The notes: generated from the sequence alone by a model not told the origin. A stretch of 64,000 nt of DNA from Symsagittifera roscoffensis (GCF_963678635.1 NC_087070.1:53420750-53484749), one strand, 5' to 3'; counted from the stretch's first letter, positions 1-11,588 are shown. Numbers and translations are program-made.

Positions 1-2
1 TG

Positions 3-878
3 TATCTAAAACAAAATCGACGAAGAAGTCACCCAGAAAGTCAAAATAGTTCCCAAAATCCGTTCTGGGAAATCGTATGTGACGGATTTCCTAGCTGTAA
101 TGCAAGTATAAACATTCCTAATTTCGCAACTTCAGTTGAAGTTTCACGAACTAAATGCTTAAGATGTAGTGTTCCTAGTAGCGACTCGGAGTTACCAAAG
201 TTGTTAGAATTCCGATTCAAACCGAATTCTGTCCCGCCCTATTTTGGTCTGGAGTATTCAGGATGTCTAGCTGGCTGTAATTTGGACCTTCTTAATCTTT
301 TCCGAGAAACCTCAAATTCTGGGAACCCCAATCGTTCCGGGAATGTTATTAGTTCGCTTGGATCAAGTCATTTTTCAGCTGCGTCGTCGGCAGCGAATAT
401 GTCTCGTGAATCTGAAAGAACTTCGAATTCGTTCAATCGGGGCTCGAATATTAATTCAAGAAATCAAGGACGCACAGTTACAAGTCGAGTTAGAGCTTCG
501 GCGAATCAAAATAGATCGCGAGGTCAATCTACGAGTAGTTTTAGAAACAGTTCGATACCTAGGAGAGGATCCCGAGGATCTGCAATGTCGAGGGGTTCCA
601 GAGGTTCAAGGACACCATCGGGACCTTATCGTGGTGCTTCGACATCAAGTTGGAACCAGTCACAGCAAGGACCGGGTTCTAATGTAATAACACGTGATTA
701 TTCAACAAATGGGAGTCAACCAACTCCAGGAGTAGTTCCTACTATGAACTGTCTTTGTGAGCAGCAAGTGGTCGAGAGGACAGTGAGAAAAGAAGGTCCG
801 AATCAGGGACGATTATTTTATTCATGCGCTTCGAGAGGCTGCAATTTTTTCTTATGGGCTACCGATAATCCAAACTAG
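3..878 (+). CDS. TOP3A: DNA topoisomerase III alpha, C-terminal part (5' end outside window)
   Basis: The frame is open from the left edge of the window (codons in phase with base 3) to TAG at 876-878, so only the C-terminal tail of a type IA topoisomerase is present. Topoisomerase III alpha decatenates DNA and, with BLM and RMI1, dissolves double Holliday junctions in nucleus and mitochondria. Visible first is a topoisomerase zinc-finger region: a C..C pair (CDGFPSC), a second pair (CLRC), then a PPYFGLEYSGCLAGC segment typical of family tails. A long Ser/Arg/Gly-rich linker follows (about 80-200 residues in), and the protein ends in a GRF-type zinc finger (CLCEQ, TVRKEGPNQGR, CNFFLWA) a few residues before the stop, as in animal TOP3A. 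The catalytic toprim and tyrosine domains lie outside. The last 876 bases are intronless. Family assignment is strong; the start cannot be seen. Confidence 0.88.
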   Translation, partial: YLKQNRRRSHPESQNSSQNPFWEIVCDGFPSCNASINIPNFATSVEVSRTKCLRCSVPSSDSELPKLLEFRFKPNSVPPYFGLEYSGCLAGCNLDLLNLFRETSNSGNPNRSGNVISSLGSSHFSAASSAANMSRESERTSNSFNRGSNINSRNQGRTVTSRVRASANQNRSRGQSTSSFRNSSIPRRGSRGSAMSRGSRGSRTPSGPYRGASTSSWNQSQQGPGSNVITRDYSTNGSQPTPGVVPTMNCLCEQQVVERTVRKEGPNQGRLFYSCASRGCNFFLWATDNPN

Positions 879-1959
879 CTATCTACAATCGTCTCTTTTT
901 GATGGTACAGCTCAATAGTTAATATTAATGCTTCGAATCAAAAATTAAGTGGGGTTCTTTTATGACAGATAATTTGAAAGACAGAGAGTGGCTTTAATCG
1001 TTCACCAAAAATTTATTTACCCTTGCGATAAACAAGTGTATTGCAATAGGAAGCTGGACTTTTTTCCCGTAAATAACTTAGTTTACAGGACTCATCTGGA
1101 CTCCTGGTGGTACCTTGTTTCATAATGAAATCAATTTTTTCAGTGTCTTCTGCACACTTAGCCTGGAGATAGCGAATACGCCTGGCACGGCAAAGGTCCT
1201 TAGTTCAAATCTTACAAGAATCTTTTTTCGGCCTATTTTGTGTCTGCTTATGTTTTGTCGGCTTAGTTGCCTCATTTAAGAACCATTTTAAGCTGTAAAC
1301 AGTTTTCAATGTTGTTGTTTTAAGTGTTTCAGCATTTTAACAATTCGACCGAATCGAAATTTGTTTTTTTTTTTTGTAGCATATCAACTCGGTTTGACAA
1401 AAATTTTTTTCTCCTGTCAGCTTAATAAGTTTCGGTTTAATTTATATCGAAATAGTGGCCTTTTATTTTGTCGTTTGGGGATTTAAAAGTTTTTGTGTGC
1501 GCGTGTGTGTGTTCTGAGGGGAAAAGAGACCTGTAATTTTTTAATCAGTTAAGATTTTTTTGAGTTTTTTTTGGCATGAAAGGTTGCTGCTCAGGTATTT
1601 TCGTCTTAGTTACCGTTTGAATTATGAATTCAACTTCAATCAACCATCCGGGGCATCTGGCGTAGAGTTAATACAATGCCTGAACCTGTTTTGTTTTTTC
1701 ACACTGTTTTTGTGCTTTTTTGAACTATCGTTCGTCTGTTTTTTTTCGTCGGCTGACTTCCCGTAGCCCGACTTTTTGAGGTTCAGCTTTCTTCCAAGTT
1801 CCGGTGTAGATATAGGGGATTGCTTCGAGATTTACTTCTATCCACAATCCCGAAAAGGTTAAGTTATTGGCAACGATTTTATACTGTATTATGTTACTTG
1901 CTCCTTTTTTTACTGCTTTTAAGGCTGTCTCGTCTGCTCGATACGATCGCAAGAATTCC
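879..1959. repeat. Intergenic, contains a degenerate ~1-kb 'family A' repeat
   Basis: No gene is visible. From about 1018 the sequence matches the 5' part of the family A repeat seen intact at 56483-57542: a CTTGCGATAAACAAG head, then AGTCTGGAGATAGCGAATACGC-like tRNA-related sequence near 1150-1225, and a TGGCCTTTTATTTTGTCG...GTGTGTGTGTTCTGAGGGG stretch near 1455-1520 that also recurs at 52820-52895. The shared 3' stem-loop tail is missing, so this copy is truncated or interrupted. Fusion to the next repeat occurs somewhere between 1560 and 1960. Confidence 0.5.
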
Positions 1960-3078
1960 CAATGGTAATTAAATTTATATAATGTAAGTCCAAATACAGA
2001 AGGGTCCAAATAAGTGGCCAGAAGAAAATCTAATAATCTAATCAAAAGGAATGGGTCCGCGATTTATCAGCTCAATTGCCTAATTACAGTTTAACTTTAA
2101 AATAATTCAACCTAACTATTTTTTTTCTTTCTCTCTAGAAAATGTTAATTAATTACTTGCACACAGTAATTCCACTCAGTTACTCAGAGCGACCCGCTGA
2201 AATTAACAGTGTTTCTACGGATCAATAGGAAATTTAACGAACCATATATCTACTGACTTCGCAATCTCTCGTTCCGGTAATTGTTCTCTTACTAAATGAG
2301 AACCAACTATAATGTAGCTCAGTACCAATTGTCCTCCCTCTACCAATGAGAACCAACATTCCGCTCTAATAGCGCAATTGTTCTCTAGCTTACAATGAAA
2401 ACTCAAGTTTTCCAACTAGTAGCTTACTTTGTTCTGTCTAAGGGTAGTCTATCCGTAACTTTTTTTGCTATGTTTGTCTCTTTGAGTTTTAGCCATAGTT
2501 AGAGTTATGCTCGTCCCTATAAGTTCTGATATTTACTTCGGTACCCCTTTCGCAATGTCTTAACTGAATTCTTCTTCTGACGACACAAGTCCTAAATTCC
2601 AAGTTCATTATTGGTATCTGTAACTAAGTTGTGCTAATATCAAGTCCAATTTGACCTCCAAACGAAGCTATGATTAATTAACCTAAGGTCTCCGAAGGTT
2701 TTTATTTAATTATCTTATTAACGTTCCGACCTCCCGGGGCAAGAACAAATTCTTTCATGGGTAACTGATTCATTTCAAGCATCTAAATTCCAATCTATGC
2801 TCTTTTGCAATCCCGACCAAGCTATTAGGGGAACGTAATTCTTTTATTAGGAGTCAAGTTGGGCTAAAAAGTCACCTCCGGGGAGCTAAGTAATTATCCC
2901 TCCCATTCATGTTTTTTAGGAGGCCTACTTCACAGGCTATGCTACTAGTAATGCCACTTTCATCGGGGACTACTTTTCCTTAGCTTTATTGAATTTCTTT
3001 TAATAGCTCATTTGCCAATCTAAACTGAACCCAACGTTTGCCAAGACCACTTCAATTATTTCCACTACTTCCAAAGTT
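1960..3078. repeat. 1.1-kb direct repeat, copy 1 (unclassified element)
   Basis: This stretch aligns along its whole length with 7445-8588 in the same orientation, at clearly diverged identity. Both copies hold three successive GTTCTC-loop-GAGAAC hairpins (here about 2280-2405) and the same order of short conserved blocks, for example GGGGAACGT.ATTCTTTTATTA and GGAGGCCTACTTC. On the minus strand both copies keep short matching peptide stretches (such as IPLKNLEF in copy 2 and IPIMNLEF in copy 1) broken by stops. This suggests a decayed retroelement coding region rather than plain LTRs, but I do not recognise the family. Confidence 0.5.
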
Positions 3079-4200
3079 ACTATGCAAAGCTTTATCTTTT
3101 TCAGCTTCTGCTTCAGTTCCCAATAATTAAGATCCCTCCCAATTATAAGTGAGGTGACCCATTCCAGTTTCCAAGGGTTGGGGCTGGCAAATACGCCACT
3201 TTGCGGTGTTAACTCTGGGGTTTTCGTTGCAGTTTTGGTCATAAACGCCTGAAGGTCATTCAAATATCATCTGGGGTCAATCTTCCTTTTTCGAGTCCAG
3301 AATCCCAAGGGAGTCCTAGTTACCAATCTTCATCCATATCCCAATATGTTTTACCAACTTATCCCATTTTTAAGGTCCATTATCATTTTGCCCAGGAAAA
3401 GGCTATTTAAACCGGAAGGAGTCGCCGAAGCGGTTTTACTCACAAGGGGTCTTCTTCCGATGTTGGTGTTTTGTGTTTATTGCCGCTAAAGAATCAATAC
3501 TCCTCACTCATTATTTTGCCTCAATTGCTTATTTCCTGTCCAAGGGCTGTTTTTTTTCAAGTCCTAATAACATCCGGTCTAATCGCCGGATTTGGCTCAA
3601 ATTCTATTTCATGGAGTCCATTGTTAACTACCTATCATATCCTAAAATTGTGGCTGCCTGGGTTTATTGCAGCTGGAGAAACGACTTCTGGAAGTCGGGT
3701 CGGGACTATTTGCTTTAGGGTACACTGGTTCTGGGATTTTAAACTTAGCTTCTTGCAACTAGGTCTGTAATATACTAAATTTTGGTCACATTCTGACCGC
3801 TAGCTACCAAGTTCTATGAGGGCTATTTGCACTGCCGGGAACCGCTATCACTTGCCCCAGGGAATCCGAGGGGTCGAGAGTTTTTGCAGAGGTGTCTACT
3901 TTTTACAGTCGAACTTATTCTGGACTAGGCTGTATGTGTACTTTTCTACTTATCGTGTTTATTACTGAATATCAAGCTACGTACTACTCGTTAACTTTCA
4001 CTATACCACATGCCGCTTACCCGATACCTACATACGTGTTTACCGGCTCTAGGATTACTACTGTTGCAGCGTTGTGAAACGCGGGCTTTAATTACCGTAG
4101 TTTTTTGTGCAATTAGTCCTGGTGAATAATCTAAGGCTTCGTGAAATGTCTCGACCCTTTTCCAGATTTGCAAAAACCCTATTTTCGTTTAGGCGCCATC
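3079..4200. other. Intergenic sequence without recognisable genes
   Basis: Sequence continuing past the 1.1-kb repeat. It holds short open frames on both strands (the longest, at 3000-3263 on the minus strand, straddles the repeat end) but no domain or splice structure I can recognise. It may be the rest of the same decayed element. Confidence 0.3.
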
Positions 4201-7198
4201 CTACTATCATAGTGGAGACATTTCTAATCCAATTATGAGTTCTACCGATGAGACTAGTAAGGAGGTTTTGAAGTTGTACTCACTGAGCTGCGTCTTCCAA
4301 CTACATTTGCGACCTCTCACCGAGTCTCCTACATCTCTTTTTGTCATTTTCATCTGTCTACGAAGTGCCGGTAGTCTTGATACGGCACCATGTAGTCATC
4401 CGACTCCCCCAAAACAACTGGTGGACGCCAACGCTGCTTCTAGACCTCGCTTTCTGATGCGGCCCAACCCGAGTCAACTTCATCTTCGCCGAACGAAGGC
4501 AGCTTTTTCCATCGATCACTCAAATTGTGGAAGTAGGCAGCCTTAGCATCTCTAGGCGCCACTTCTCCTCTATCGCCGAGCCCACCTCGTTTATTGTCTG
4601 TTCAGCATAGCTTGGATGACCTGAAAGAGGCTTTTAATTACCGGCCAATTTTTAACTTCTCCCGTCCGTTCATAGACAATCTGTGTTCGCACATTTCCGA
4701 CATCTCTTGGAATGGTTCCGCCCAAGTAGTTGCTGTTTCGTCCGTTTTCTCGTCATCTGGGCTTTGGCAGGCTTATCACATCATCTGCTCTACCTCATAG
4801 GCATTGTCCACACAACTCGGAGAACTAGCTGTCGTCTCGTCCTCGCCCATACTCGACATTTATTGTCAGACTCGCCTAAAGAATCTTTCTCGTCGTTCTT
4901 GTTTCCGCTCGGAGCAATCATACCGTCAATTTCCTTCCGTCGAATCAATCATAACATCCAGCATTCTCCTCTTTATGCTCATCGACCGATATCTCATTTC
5001 GTCTCATCTCCGTCGGGCAGATGCGTTCATTTGTATTTGCAACTTCGCAAATACCCCATCTTCAATGATCCATGACTCTTTTCCTTTCGCTCGTTTTCCT
5101 GACATCTAACTCCGGAAGCTTCGATGTCGATTCGCTCAGCGACGTCGTCAACCAGTCCTACTTCGCCGCCTTGCTTTTTGCATGGCACTGTCACGTCGCA
5201 CATAGCCAATTCCGTACCAGAACTTTCACTTTCGCGATAAGCTAGCACGCGCACTGGCGGCTTTGCACTCTCTGCGTCGACGCATAGTCTGCTGGTCTCC
5301 ATCCCGCTTCAGACACGAAACTTTGTCTCCCAGGACATCTGAACCTAGCCTCAACTGAACTGATGCACTTCGCACCAGTTTTCAAAACTTAATTCTTCAT
5401 TTCGAAAACGAAACCCTTGTTCCGTTCGTACCAAACGAATCCAAGTGTTAGATCATTATCTAGTCCATCAACTATTGAAAATTTCGATATCTTATATAAA
5501 CTTACCAAACTTTCGTTTATTCATCGAGTGCTGATCTTGTTCTTCGTCCAGGGCTCGATTCGACTTCTGTTGCGACCTCATCCTTACCCTCACCGAGTAT
5601 AGAGTCGAACACTAGGTGTCATTACGGGCAGTTATCCTTACTTCACCTCTACTGGTTCCCGGCTTGATTCTATTTTTTCCAGCGAGCTCGGCTATTACAC
5701 CAAACCCTTCACTGAGCTATTCGGCTGGCTGGTGTTCGTCTTCGTCTTTGTTCTTTTGGGGTCTCTGGGTTTCTGCCCCCTCAAGCACAACTTCAAAACG
5801 ATGCTGCATCACTTCAACCGTCGTTTCCCTTTCAGTCTCCAGCACCCCTCTAGAGCGTTCGAGGAGCATCCCGTGTTGTTCTTCCTGTTCTGAAAGGCTC
5901 AGCACCACATCGACATCTATCTCAGTGGCCGCCACCACAACGATATCCAGTCGCTCTGTGAATGTCCCAATCTACACATCCACTTCTGCCTGACCCAAGA
6001 TAATTACATGACAAATCTGATCATCCCGCCATTCGTGAATCTTCCCTTTAAACGCTTCAAGCTTCCAGGATCATGAAAGCGCAGACATTCATATGGTGGA
6101 CTTCAGTAGTCTCTTCCAGCTCCATCCCAACAAGAAGCTTGTCGACAAATCCATTGATCGAATGCTGCTACGGTAGACCTCGGATGACCCTTCCGCCGCT
6201 TTCAGCAGCGCCTTCATGTCCGATGAATTGTCATTATTATCTGGTCTTGAATAATTCGCAGTAATTAAATCTGGTTCGATCGTCGTGGTCCGTTCGTTGA
6301 CCATGCTCGCACTCGGCCTCTTCGATTGTTCCGCATCTCGCATCGATATCTCCTTTTTCGTCCGAATCTTTTCTTTGTCCAGCACGATCGTCACTGTTTT
6401 TGATAATTTCTCAATATTTACTGGGATAGACTTCATAGCATCAGTCTCGTGGCAGATCGCTACTTTTTTGTCGCTCACAAATGAATCATGTAGCTCTCTT
6501 TGAGTTCCTAAGCATTGAGTACCACATCGGAGTCAAGCATGCAGTTGCCGACAACGATCAATGTGAACCCCTCGTCAAAGCTTCCAATTTCGATCTTCGC
6601 CCTGCTGTATCCAATTGCTTCATTTTTTCTATCTTTTCCGTTGAAGGTTCCTTTCAACTTTCCATTGAACCCCGGACAGCGGCAACGTACCAGAGGAGCT
6701 TAAGCAGACCTTTGGATATCAAAGTGCAATCGGTCGTTTTGTCGATCTTGATATCCGCTTCTTTACCGCAGACTCTGCCGCAAACGAAAGTTCGCCTCTT
6801 GTCAGACCATTCGGGTCTAGGTGCACCAACTTTCCTGTCGGCATTCTGGCATCGTTGGAGTGGGCCATACTCTGCCACATTCCGCCTTCGTCCAAGGGAA
6901 GACCGATCCGTTCCAGTAACGGCACCGAACTACCACCTGCTTGAGTACGGCGCCGTTGAGAGTCCACCCTGATTTCTGATTTTCTCTTCAGCGTGTTGAG
7001 ACTAATTAACAGGGATCTGAACACGTTCTCGCCGACGATAACTGCTGCTTCATCGGTTATAGTCCCTGTCTCCAACTTCGTGAGCGTCCAGCCATGAATG
7101 ACATCACCTTCTTGTCTTGGACCACAGTAGTTCTTTAGTTCTATCCTCGGGTGCTTCATAATAAACTTAACATAGTTGATGCAGTTCGAACAACCCAC
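4200..7198 (-). pseudogene. GC-richer block of broken minus-strand coding sequence, probably a decayed mobile element
   Basis: This block is visibly richer in G+C than its surroundings. Reading the minus strand, coding-like stretches succeed one another with frameshifts and stops: 7198-6719 (159 codons starting MGCSNCINYVKF), then a continuation in other frames to about 6600, 6478-6089 (129 codons, acidic/Ser-rich) and a further stretch near 4560-4370 with FGEDEVDSGW-like acidic sequence. No catalytic motif of a reverse transcriptase or transposase was found. It lies between the two copies of the 1.1-kb direct repeat, which makes a decayed composite element or retroelement likely, but the family is unknown. 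Confidence 0.35.
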
Positions 7199-7400
7199 AT
7201 TTCCTATTTAAAGCTCTCACTAAAAACACATCGTCAATTCTCGATTTGAAAAACACTTCATTTGCTGCTAAGCTGTTTCAATCCATTTTTTTTGTCGTGG
7301 TTTATTCAACCCCTCCAGCATTCGTTGTTGCTGACTCCAAAGATCGTTGTTCGCTCGATAAAGAGAGTGCCAATGTATATTTAGGGATTGTTTCTCTGGA

Positions 7401-7403
<3 letters not shown>

Positions 7404-7436
<33 letters not shown>
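7404..7436. repeat. (TC)n microsatellite
   Basis: A run of about 16 CT/TC dinucleotides just before the second 1.1-kb repeat copy. It creates artificial Ser/Leu and Glu/Arg open frames on the two strands. Confidence 0.9.
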
Positions 7437-7439
<3 letters not shown>

Positions 7440-7444
7440 TGACA

Positions 7445-8588
7445 TCGCAAAGTGGTAATTACGTTCAGCTAAGATAAGTCTAAACACAGAATGCTCTAAC
7501 TGGCCATCTAATGCAAAAGGAAAGGGCCCGCGATTTATCAGCACAATCGCCTAATTGCAATTTATTTGCTAACTAACTTAACTAAACTGTTTTCTCTCTA
7601 GAGAAGTCTAATAAACCAATTACACACTGTAATTCCACTCAACTACTCAGTTCGACCCGCTAAAATTGATAGTATCTCTGTGGATCACAAGGAAATTCAG
7701 TGGATCTCTTTAACTTCAAGGAATCACTGCTCTTAAATGTAACGAGAACCAGCTATCTACTGACTGCGCTATCTATCGTCTCTGGTAATTGTTCTCTAAC
7801 TAACTGAGAACCAAGTATACTATAGCTAAGTACCAAATGTTCTCTTACTAACAATGAGAACCAACCGTCCGCTCTCAAAGTGCAAATTTTCTCTTGCTAA
7901 CAATAAGAACTCAAACTACTCTCACTTGTAGCTTCTTTTTTGTTCTGCCTAAGGATAGTCTATCCGTAACCTTTTCGCTGTGTTTGTCTTTTCAAGTTTT
8001 AGGCATACCTAGAGATCTGCTCGTCCCTACAAGTCCTAACATTTACATTGGTACCCCTTTCGCAAGATCTTAACTGAATTCTTCCTGTGACGACACAAGT
8101 GCTAAATTCCAAGTTCTTTAAGGGTATCTGTAAGTAAGTTGTGTAAATATCGAGTTCAATTTCACCCTTTAACCAACTATGCTTCTTTGAACAGTCTCCT
8201 GAGGTCTTTATGGAATTATCCCTTGAATGGTTCGTTTTCCCGGGGTAGAGAAAGACCCTTTTCATGGGTAGCTAATTCTTGCCAAGCATCTAAAATACCA
8301 ATCTATGCACTCTTCCAATCCCTACCTACTAGCTATTAGGGGAACGTGATTCTTTTATTAGTGGTCAAGTTGGGCCTAAACGTCACCTCTGAGGAGTTAA
8401 ATAAATATACCGCCCATTCATGTTATTTAGGAGGCCTACTTCTCCTGCTATGTTACTGTTAATGCCAGTTTCATCTGGGACTACTTTTTAGCCACATTGT
8501 GTTTCTAATTAAAGCTCATTCGCCGAGCTAAGCTGAATCCATTGTTTGCCAAGTCCACTCCAATTATTTCCACTTCTTCCAATGTTTG
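7445..8588. repeat. 1.1-kb direct repeat, copy 2 (unclassified element)
   Basis: Second copy of the repeat at 1960-3078, same orientation, alignable from GGTAATTA near 7455 to TTCCACTTCTTCCAA near 8583. It retains the three GTTCTC...GAGAAC hairpins (about 7790-7912), for example GTTCTCTTACTAACAATGAG followed by AAC. Minus-strand frame 8265-7999 is open for 88 codons at the same place where copy 1 has stops. Ends are not TG...CA, so these are not obviously LTRs. Confidence 0.5.
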
Positions 8589-8915
8589 ATTCCTGTCGAG
8601 AACTGATTTTTGCATATACAATTTTTCGGCTTATTTCGATTATTGTTGGTCTGCCAATTTTCGTCGGCTTTGTTCCGCAGAGCTTAGTTTTTGAAATTTT
8701 CTTTCTAGCATTCCGAAAGCTCTTTCTAAAGTTTCTTGTGATACATGCAACTTTGTTCCCGATATTTTGGGCTTCTGTTTCAGTGTTTTATTGATAAAAA
8801 CGATTTTTTGAAGTTTTTATCAATTTTTTTTGTTTGATTTCAAACAGAGTCTTTCTTTTTTGCATAGCAAGTGGCGCGAAGCTCAGCTTCGCCTCTGTGT
8901 TGAATGTTCGAAACT
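8589..8915 (+). repeat. 3' part of a family A repeat with stem-loop tail
   Basis: Diverged sequence ending at a perfect hairpin GCGAAGCTCAGCTTCGC (about 8876-8892) followed by CTCTGTGTT. The same hairpin plus CTCTGTG tail ends other repeats at 43945, 52285 and 57540. Confidence 0.55.
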
Positions 8916-9350
8916 CCAAAAGAAGAGCGTGAACCTTACTCAGGTTTTTGATTAGGTGTAAGCATTTTGATTGGCTGGTATTTTAGCTGATAGATCTTTC
9001 TTTCACGGTAAAAGACATCAAAATGACCCGAAGTTTGACTTCGCAATTGCTATAAAAGGGTAAAATGAGATTGTTTTGTTTCACATCCTGGAACGACCAT
9101 TTTTTGAGCTGTACTTTGTTGATATTTTTCTTGATTGAACTCAACCGATACTTCAATGGATGATCTGCATAGCAGTTGTTTTTTTTTTAGTTTGTTTACT
9201 GTTGGATTTTATTGATTTAAATATGATAATATTAGTTCTCGATTAGTTCGTTTTCTTTCGTGTTTATAATGATTGATAAAAGCTCGAGATGAATTATACG
9301 AAAAAATGCGTTGAACAAACTACAATGAAGTTTACCAATTTTGATTTTCA
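8916..9350. other. Sequence upstream of NAA40, nothing recognised
   Basis: AT-rich sequence with poly-T tracts directly upstream of NAA40. It ends in TTTTGATTTTCAG, a good 3' splice site ending at 9351. No promoter element can be named with confidence. Confidence 0.3.
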
Positions 9351-9351
9351 G
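9346..9351 (+). promoter_or_regulatory. 3' splice acceptor (TTTCAG) 5 nt before the NAA40 start codon
   Basis: TTTTGATTTTCAG ends at 9351 and the ATG follows at 9357 after ACGCC. It is either the acceptor of a 5'UTR intron or a spliced-leader trans-splice site. The same arrangement precedes ZPR1 and MRPS7. Confidence 0.55.
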
Positions 9352-9356
9352 ACGCC

Positions 9357-10254
9357 ATGACTTCCAATTCAGGTCGATCGAGAGGTCGAAAAGAAAAAGA
9401 AAATAAAAAAGCCTTTCGGAAACTAACGAATGACTATCTTTGTGCATTAGATCAGTTTTGTAGAAGAGCCCAAAATTCTGACAATGTACTAGAAAATCTT
9501 AAACCATTTTCCAAGTTCAGCAAAAACGACTTGAAGTTAGATATTACTTATAGAAAAGCCGAATCGTTTGATGAAACGACAAGCGAAGAGATTTTCTCTG
9601 TGTTCGAACAGAACATGCGAGACATGTACGAGAAGTCAGCTGTCGGGTGGATAAAGCGTGAAAAATGGGACGAACTTTTCGATAATGATGCGCGATATGT
9701 TTTAGCCCGCGATGATGCCAATATGTTGCACGGTGGGTGAATTCTGGAATGCACTTACATTTCTTTTGAAAAAACTATTCAAGACGTTTTTGAATTTCTT
9801 ATTTCCCAAAAAAATTATCTCATTGTCACCTTGCCCTTCAAGTTAACCATGAAGGAGAGGGGGACAAATTTTTCAGTGATTCATCATCTCAGTTATTTGT
9901 TTTGCAGGTTTCGTGCATCTGCGCTTTGTCGTGGAAGACAATCAAGACGTTCTTTACTGCTATGAGATCCAAGTGAACAAACTCAGTCAGTCGAAGGGAC
10001 TGGGAACGTTCCTGATGAAACTCTTAGAATTAATCGCTTTCTACAACGGGTTCAGCAAAATCATGCTCACTGTATTTGACATAAATGAAGAAGCAAAGAA
10101 ATTTTACAAAACTAAGTTGGGCTATGTGTTGGACCCATTCAGTCCGACTGCCCAAGACGAAGAGTGCGATTATGAAATTTTGAGTAAAAGTATAAAACAA
10201 AACCCGAAAGTAGAGAAGCCGCAGTTGCCGTCAGGAGCGATCCTTTCAAGTTGA
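9357..10254 (+). CDS. NAA40: N-alpha-acetyltransferase 40 (NatD), complete, two exons
   Basis: Two exons, 9357-9732 and 9908-10254, joined by a 175-bp GT-AG intron in phase 1 inside a Gly codon, give about 240 residues, close to the roughly 237 of animal NAA40. The enzyme acetylates the N-terminal Ser of histones H4 and H2A. The N-terminus is basic (GRKEKENKKAF), as usual. Conserved landmarks are the N.QDMYE-like helix (FEQNMRDMYEKSAVGWIKREK), VLYCYEIQV, the acetyl-CoA loop KGLGTFLMKLL (GNAT motif A, R/Q-x-x-G-x-G/A type), KIMLTVFDIN, and a C-terminal CDYEILSKS. The start at 9357 is chosen because an acceptor site lies 5 nt upstream and the family N-terminus fits. The gene appears intact. Confidence 0.92.
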
Positions 10255-10620
10255 TCTTTTTTATGTTCTAGTTTTCGATTGAATTATTTGATTTATAACT
10301 GTATAACACTTCGTTACACAAGGAGCCATGTGCCCCATTAGCATAGGACAGAGTAGATATTTGTTTGGTTATTTAAAATTAACGGTTGTGTTTCAATTAT
10401 CCAATGAAATTATTCTGTTAATGTGTTAGTTTTCATCAATTATGATTCATACTAAAGCCATTTGGCTAAAAAATACCTTTAAAATTAAAACAGTTTTTGC
10501 TGGAGTTCTCATCAAGTGTCAGAGAAGAAAGATATTGACACTTAAATAATTCTTGATGATTTTGTTGTTGTTTTTCTTTTCAGGAAAAAGTCCGAACATT
10601 TGTACACGCTGTAGTTTGAT
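10255..10620. other. NAA40 3' flank, nothing recognised
   Basis: AT-rich sequence after the NAA40 stop. No gene or repeat was identified. Confidence 0.3.
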
Positions 10621-11334
10621 TTGTCTCGTATTTACTTGGAAAAATCTAATCACCTTGCCAACAAAGACTTTCAGACCAGAACAATGCGAGGCGGAGGATT
10701 GAAACATAATCAGGATCCTATATTTCTTGAAACTTTCTTTTCTTTTTGTAAGTTTCTGAAGTCCGTAAAATTATCTTCGGGGAAGCAAATTTCTTTTAAT
10801 CTGCAAGGATCAAAATTAGCATTTAGCGGAAATGAAAAATGGCCAGGCTATTTCGAAATCTGCCAGAAGGCATTACAAGTTTCAAAACTCGCGGTGGGCG
10901 AGGGACGAGACCAACATCAGTTACCTACGTAGCATGAGGTTTTACGTGTTGGTGGCGCACGATGGAACCGTAGCGGCAGATATCGGAAGGTCTCGAAAAC
11001 CGCCCTAAGCCCCTCAAGAAATAGTTGAAGGAATGATTAAAGAGCTGGGTGGTTTTGTTTTGACAAAGGGCACCGCTGAATCTCTGCTTTATGCCCATTC
11101 AAGTATCCCGTAGGAAAGATCCCAAAAAAGCGAGACTCTACGACTGATTTAGGCAGTGACCTTGAGAGTGTAGACAAAAAAAGAAGAAAAAGTTATCGCC
11201 TGCGGCGATTCAAGGCGGGAAGTTCGCTGGTGGTATTTTTTTTTTACTTTTTAAAATTGGACTTTATTTTCAGTCTCGAAAATCTTCGACTGCCCTCGAC
11301 CCTGTAGAGTATATGTTGAATCCATGGACAAACG
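10621..11334 (+). pseudogene. Decayed PARP1-like fragment (PADR1 zinc-finger/BRCT part), cut by the gypsy element
   Basis: Coding-like sequence runs on the plus strand in shifting frames. One frame has SSGKQISFN..GSKLAFSGNEKW (to 10932). After a frameshift the next reads SRWARDETNISYLRSMRFYVL and then, past in-frame stops, EIVEGMIKELGGFVLTKGTA, and finally a basic KYPVGKIPKKR...DKKRRKSYRLRRF stretch near 11100-11215. The order and spacing of a R..W...E.NISYL segment followed by an I..LGG...T.T BRCT-like segment and a Lys-rich linker resemble the PADR1-BRCT region of PARP1, the nuclear DNA-damage poly-ADP-ribose polymerase. The WGR and catalytic domains are not found, and the Ty3/gypsy LTR begins right after it. 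PARP1 origin is an inference; a different BRCT protein is possible. Confidence 0.42.
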
Positions 11335-11588
11335 TGTCATACCGCAGGGTATGGTATTCTAATTCTTGAATCCGAATGGATCGATAAACCTTGTTTCTCA
11401 GTCGGAACGATATAAAACGACTAGTTGACAGATAACATTATTTCAACTCTGATTCTTATTTCAAATAGAATTCGTCTTCTCTGTCTATCAAGGTCAAGTG
11501 AACGGCCGTCTAGGCGTTTAACATAAGATTACAAATAATATAAATAACATACGTATAAAGTTAGTTTGTCGATCCAGGCCGGATGACA
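11335..11588 (-). repeat. 3' LTR of the Ty3/gypsy element
   Basis: 254 bp, TGTCAT...ATGACA palindromic ends. It differs from the other LTR at about nine positions, for example near the 11353 and 11453 regions. On the minus strand it holds a TTATACGTATG / TTATTTATA stretch that could serve as promoter. Confidence 0.93.

Noticed and set aside
343-687. Second open frame within the TOP3A tail
   Set aside because: It is a frame shadow of the TOP3A coding exon, whose frame matches the family at both ends.
1960-8588. 1.1-kb direct repeats as LTRs of an element spanning 1960-8588
   Set aside because: The ends lack TG...CA, no target duplication, PBS or PPT is visible, and the copies are strongly diverged.
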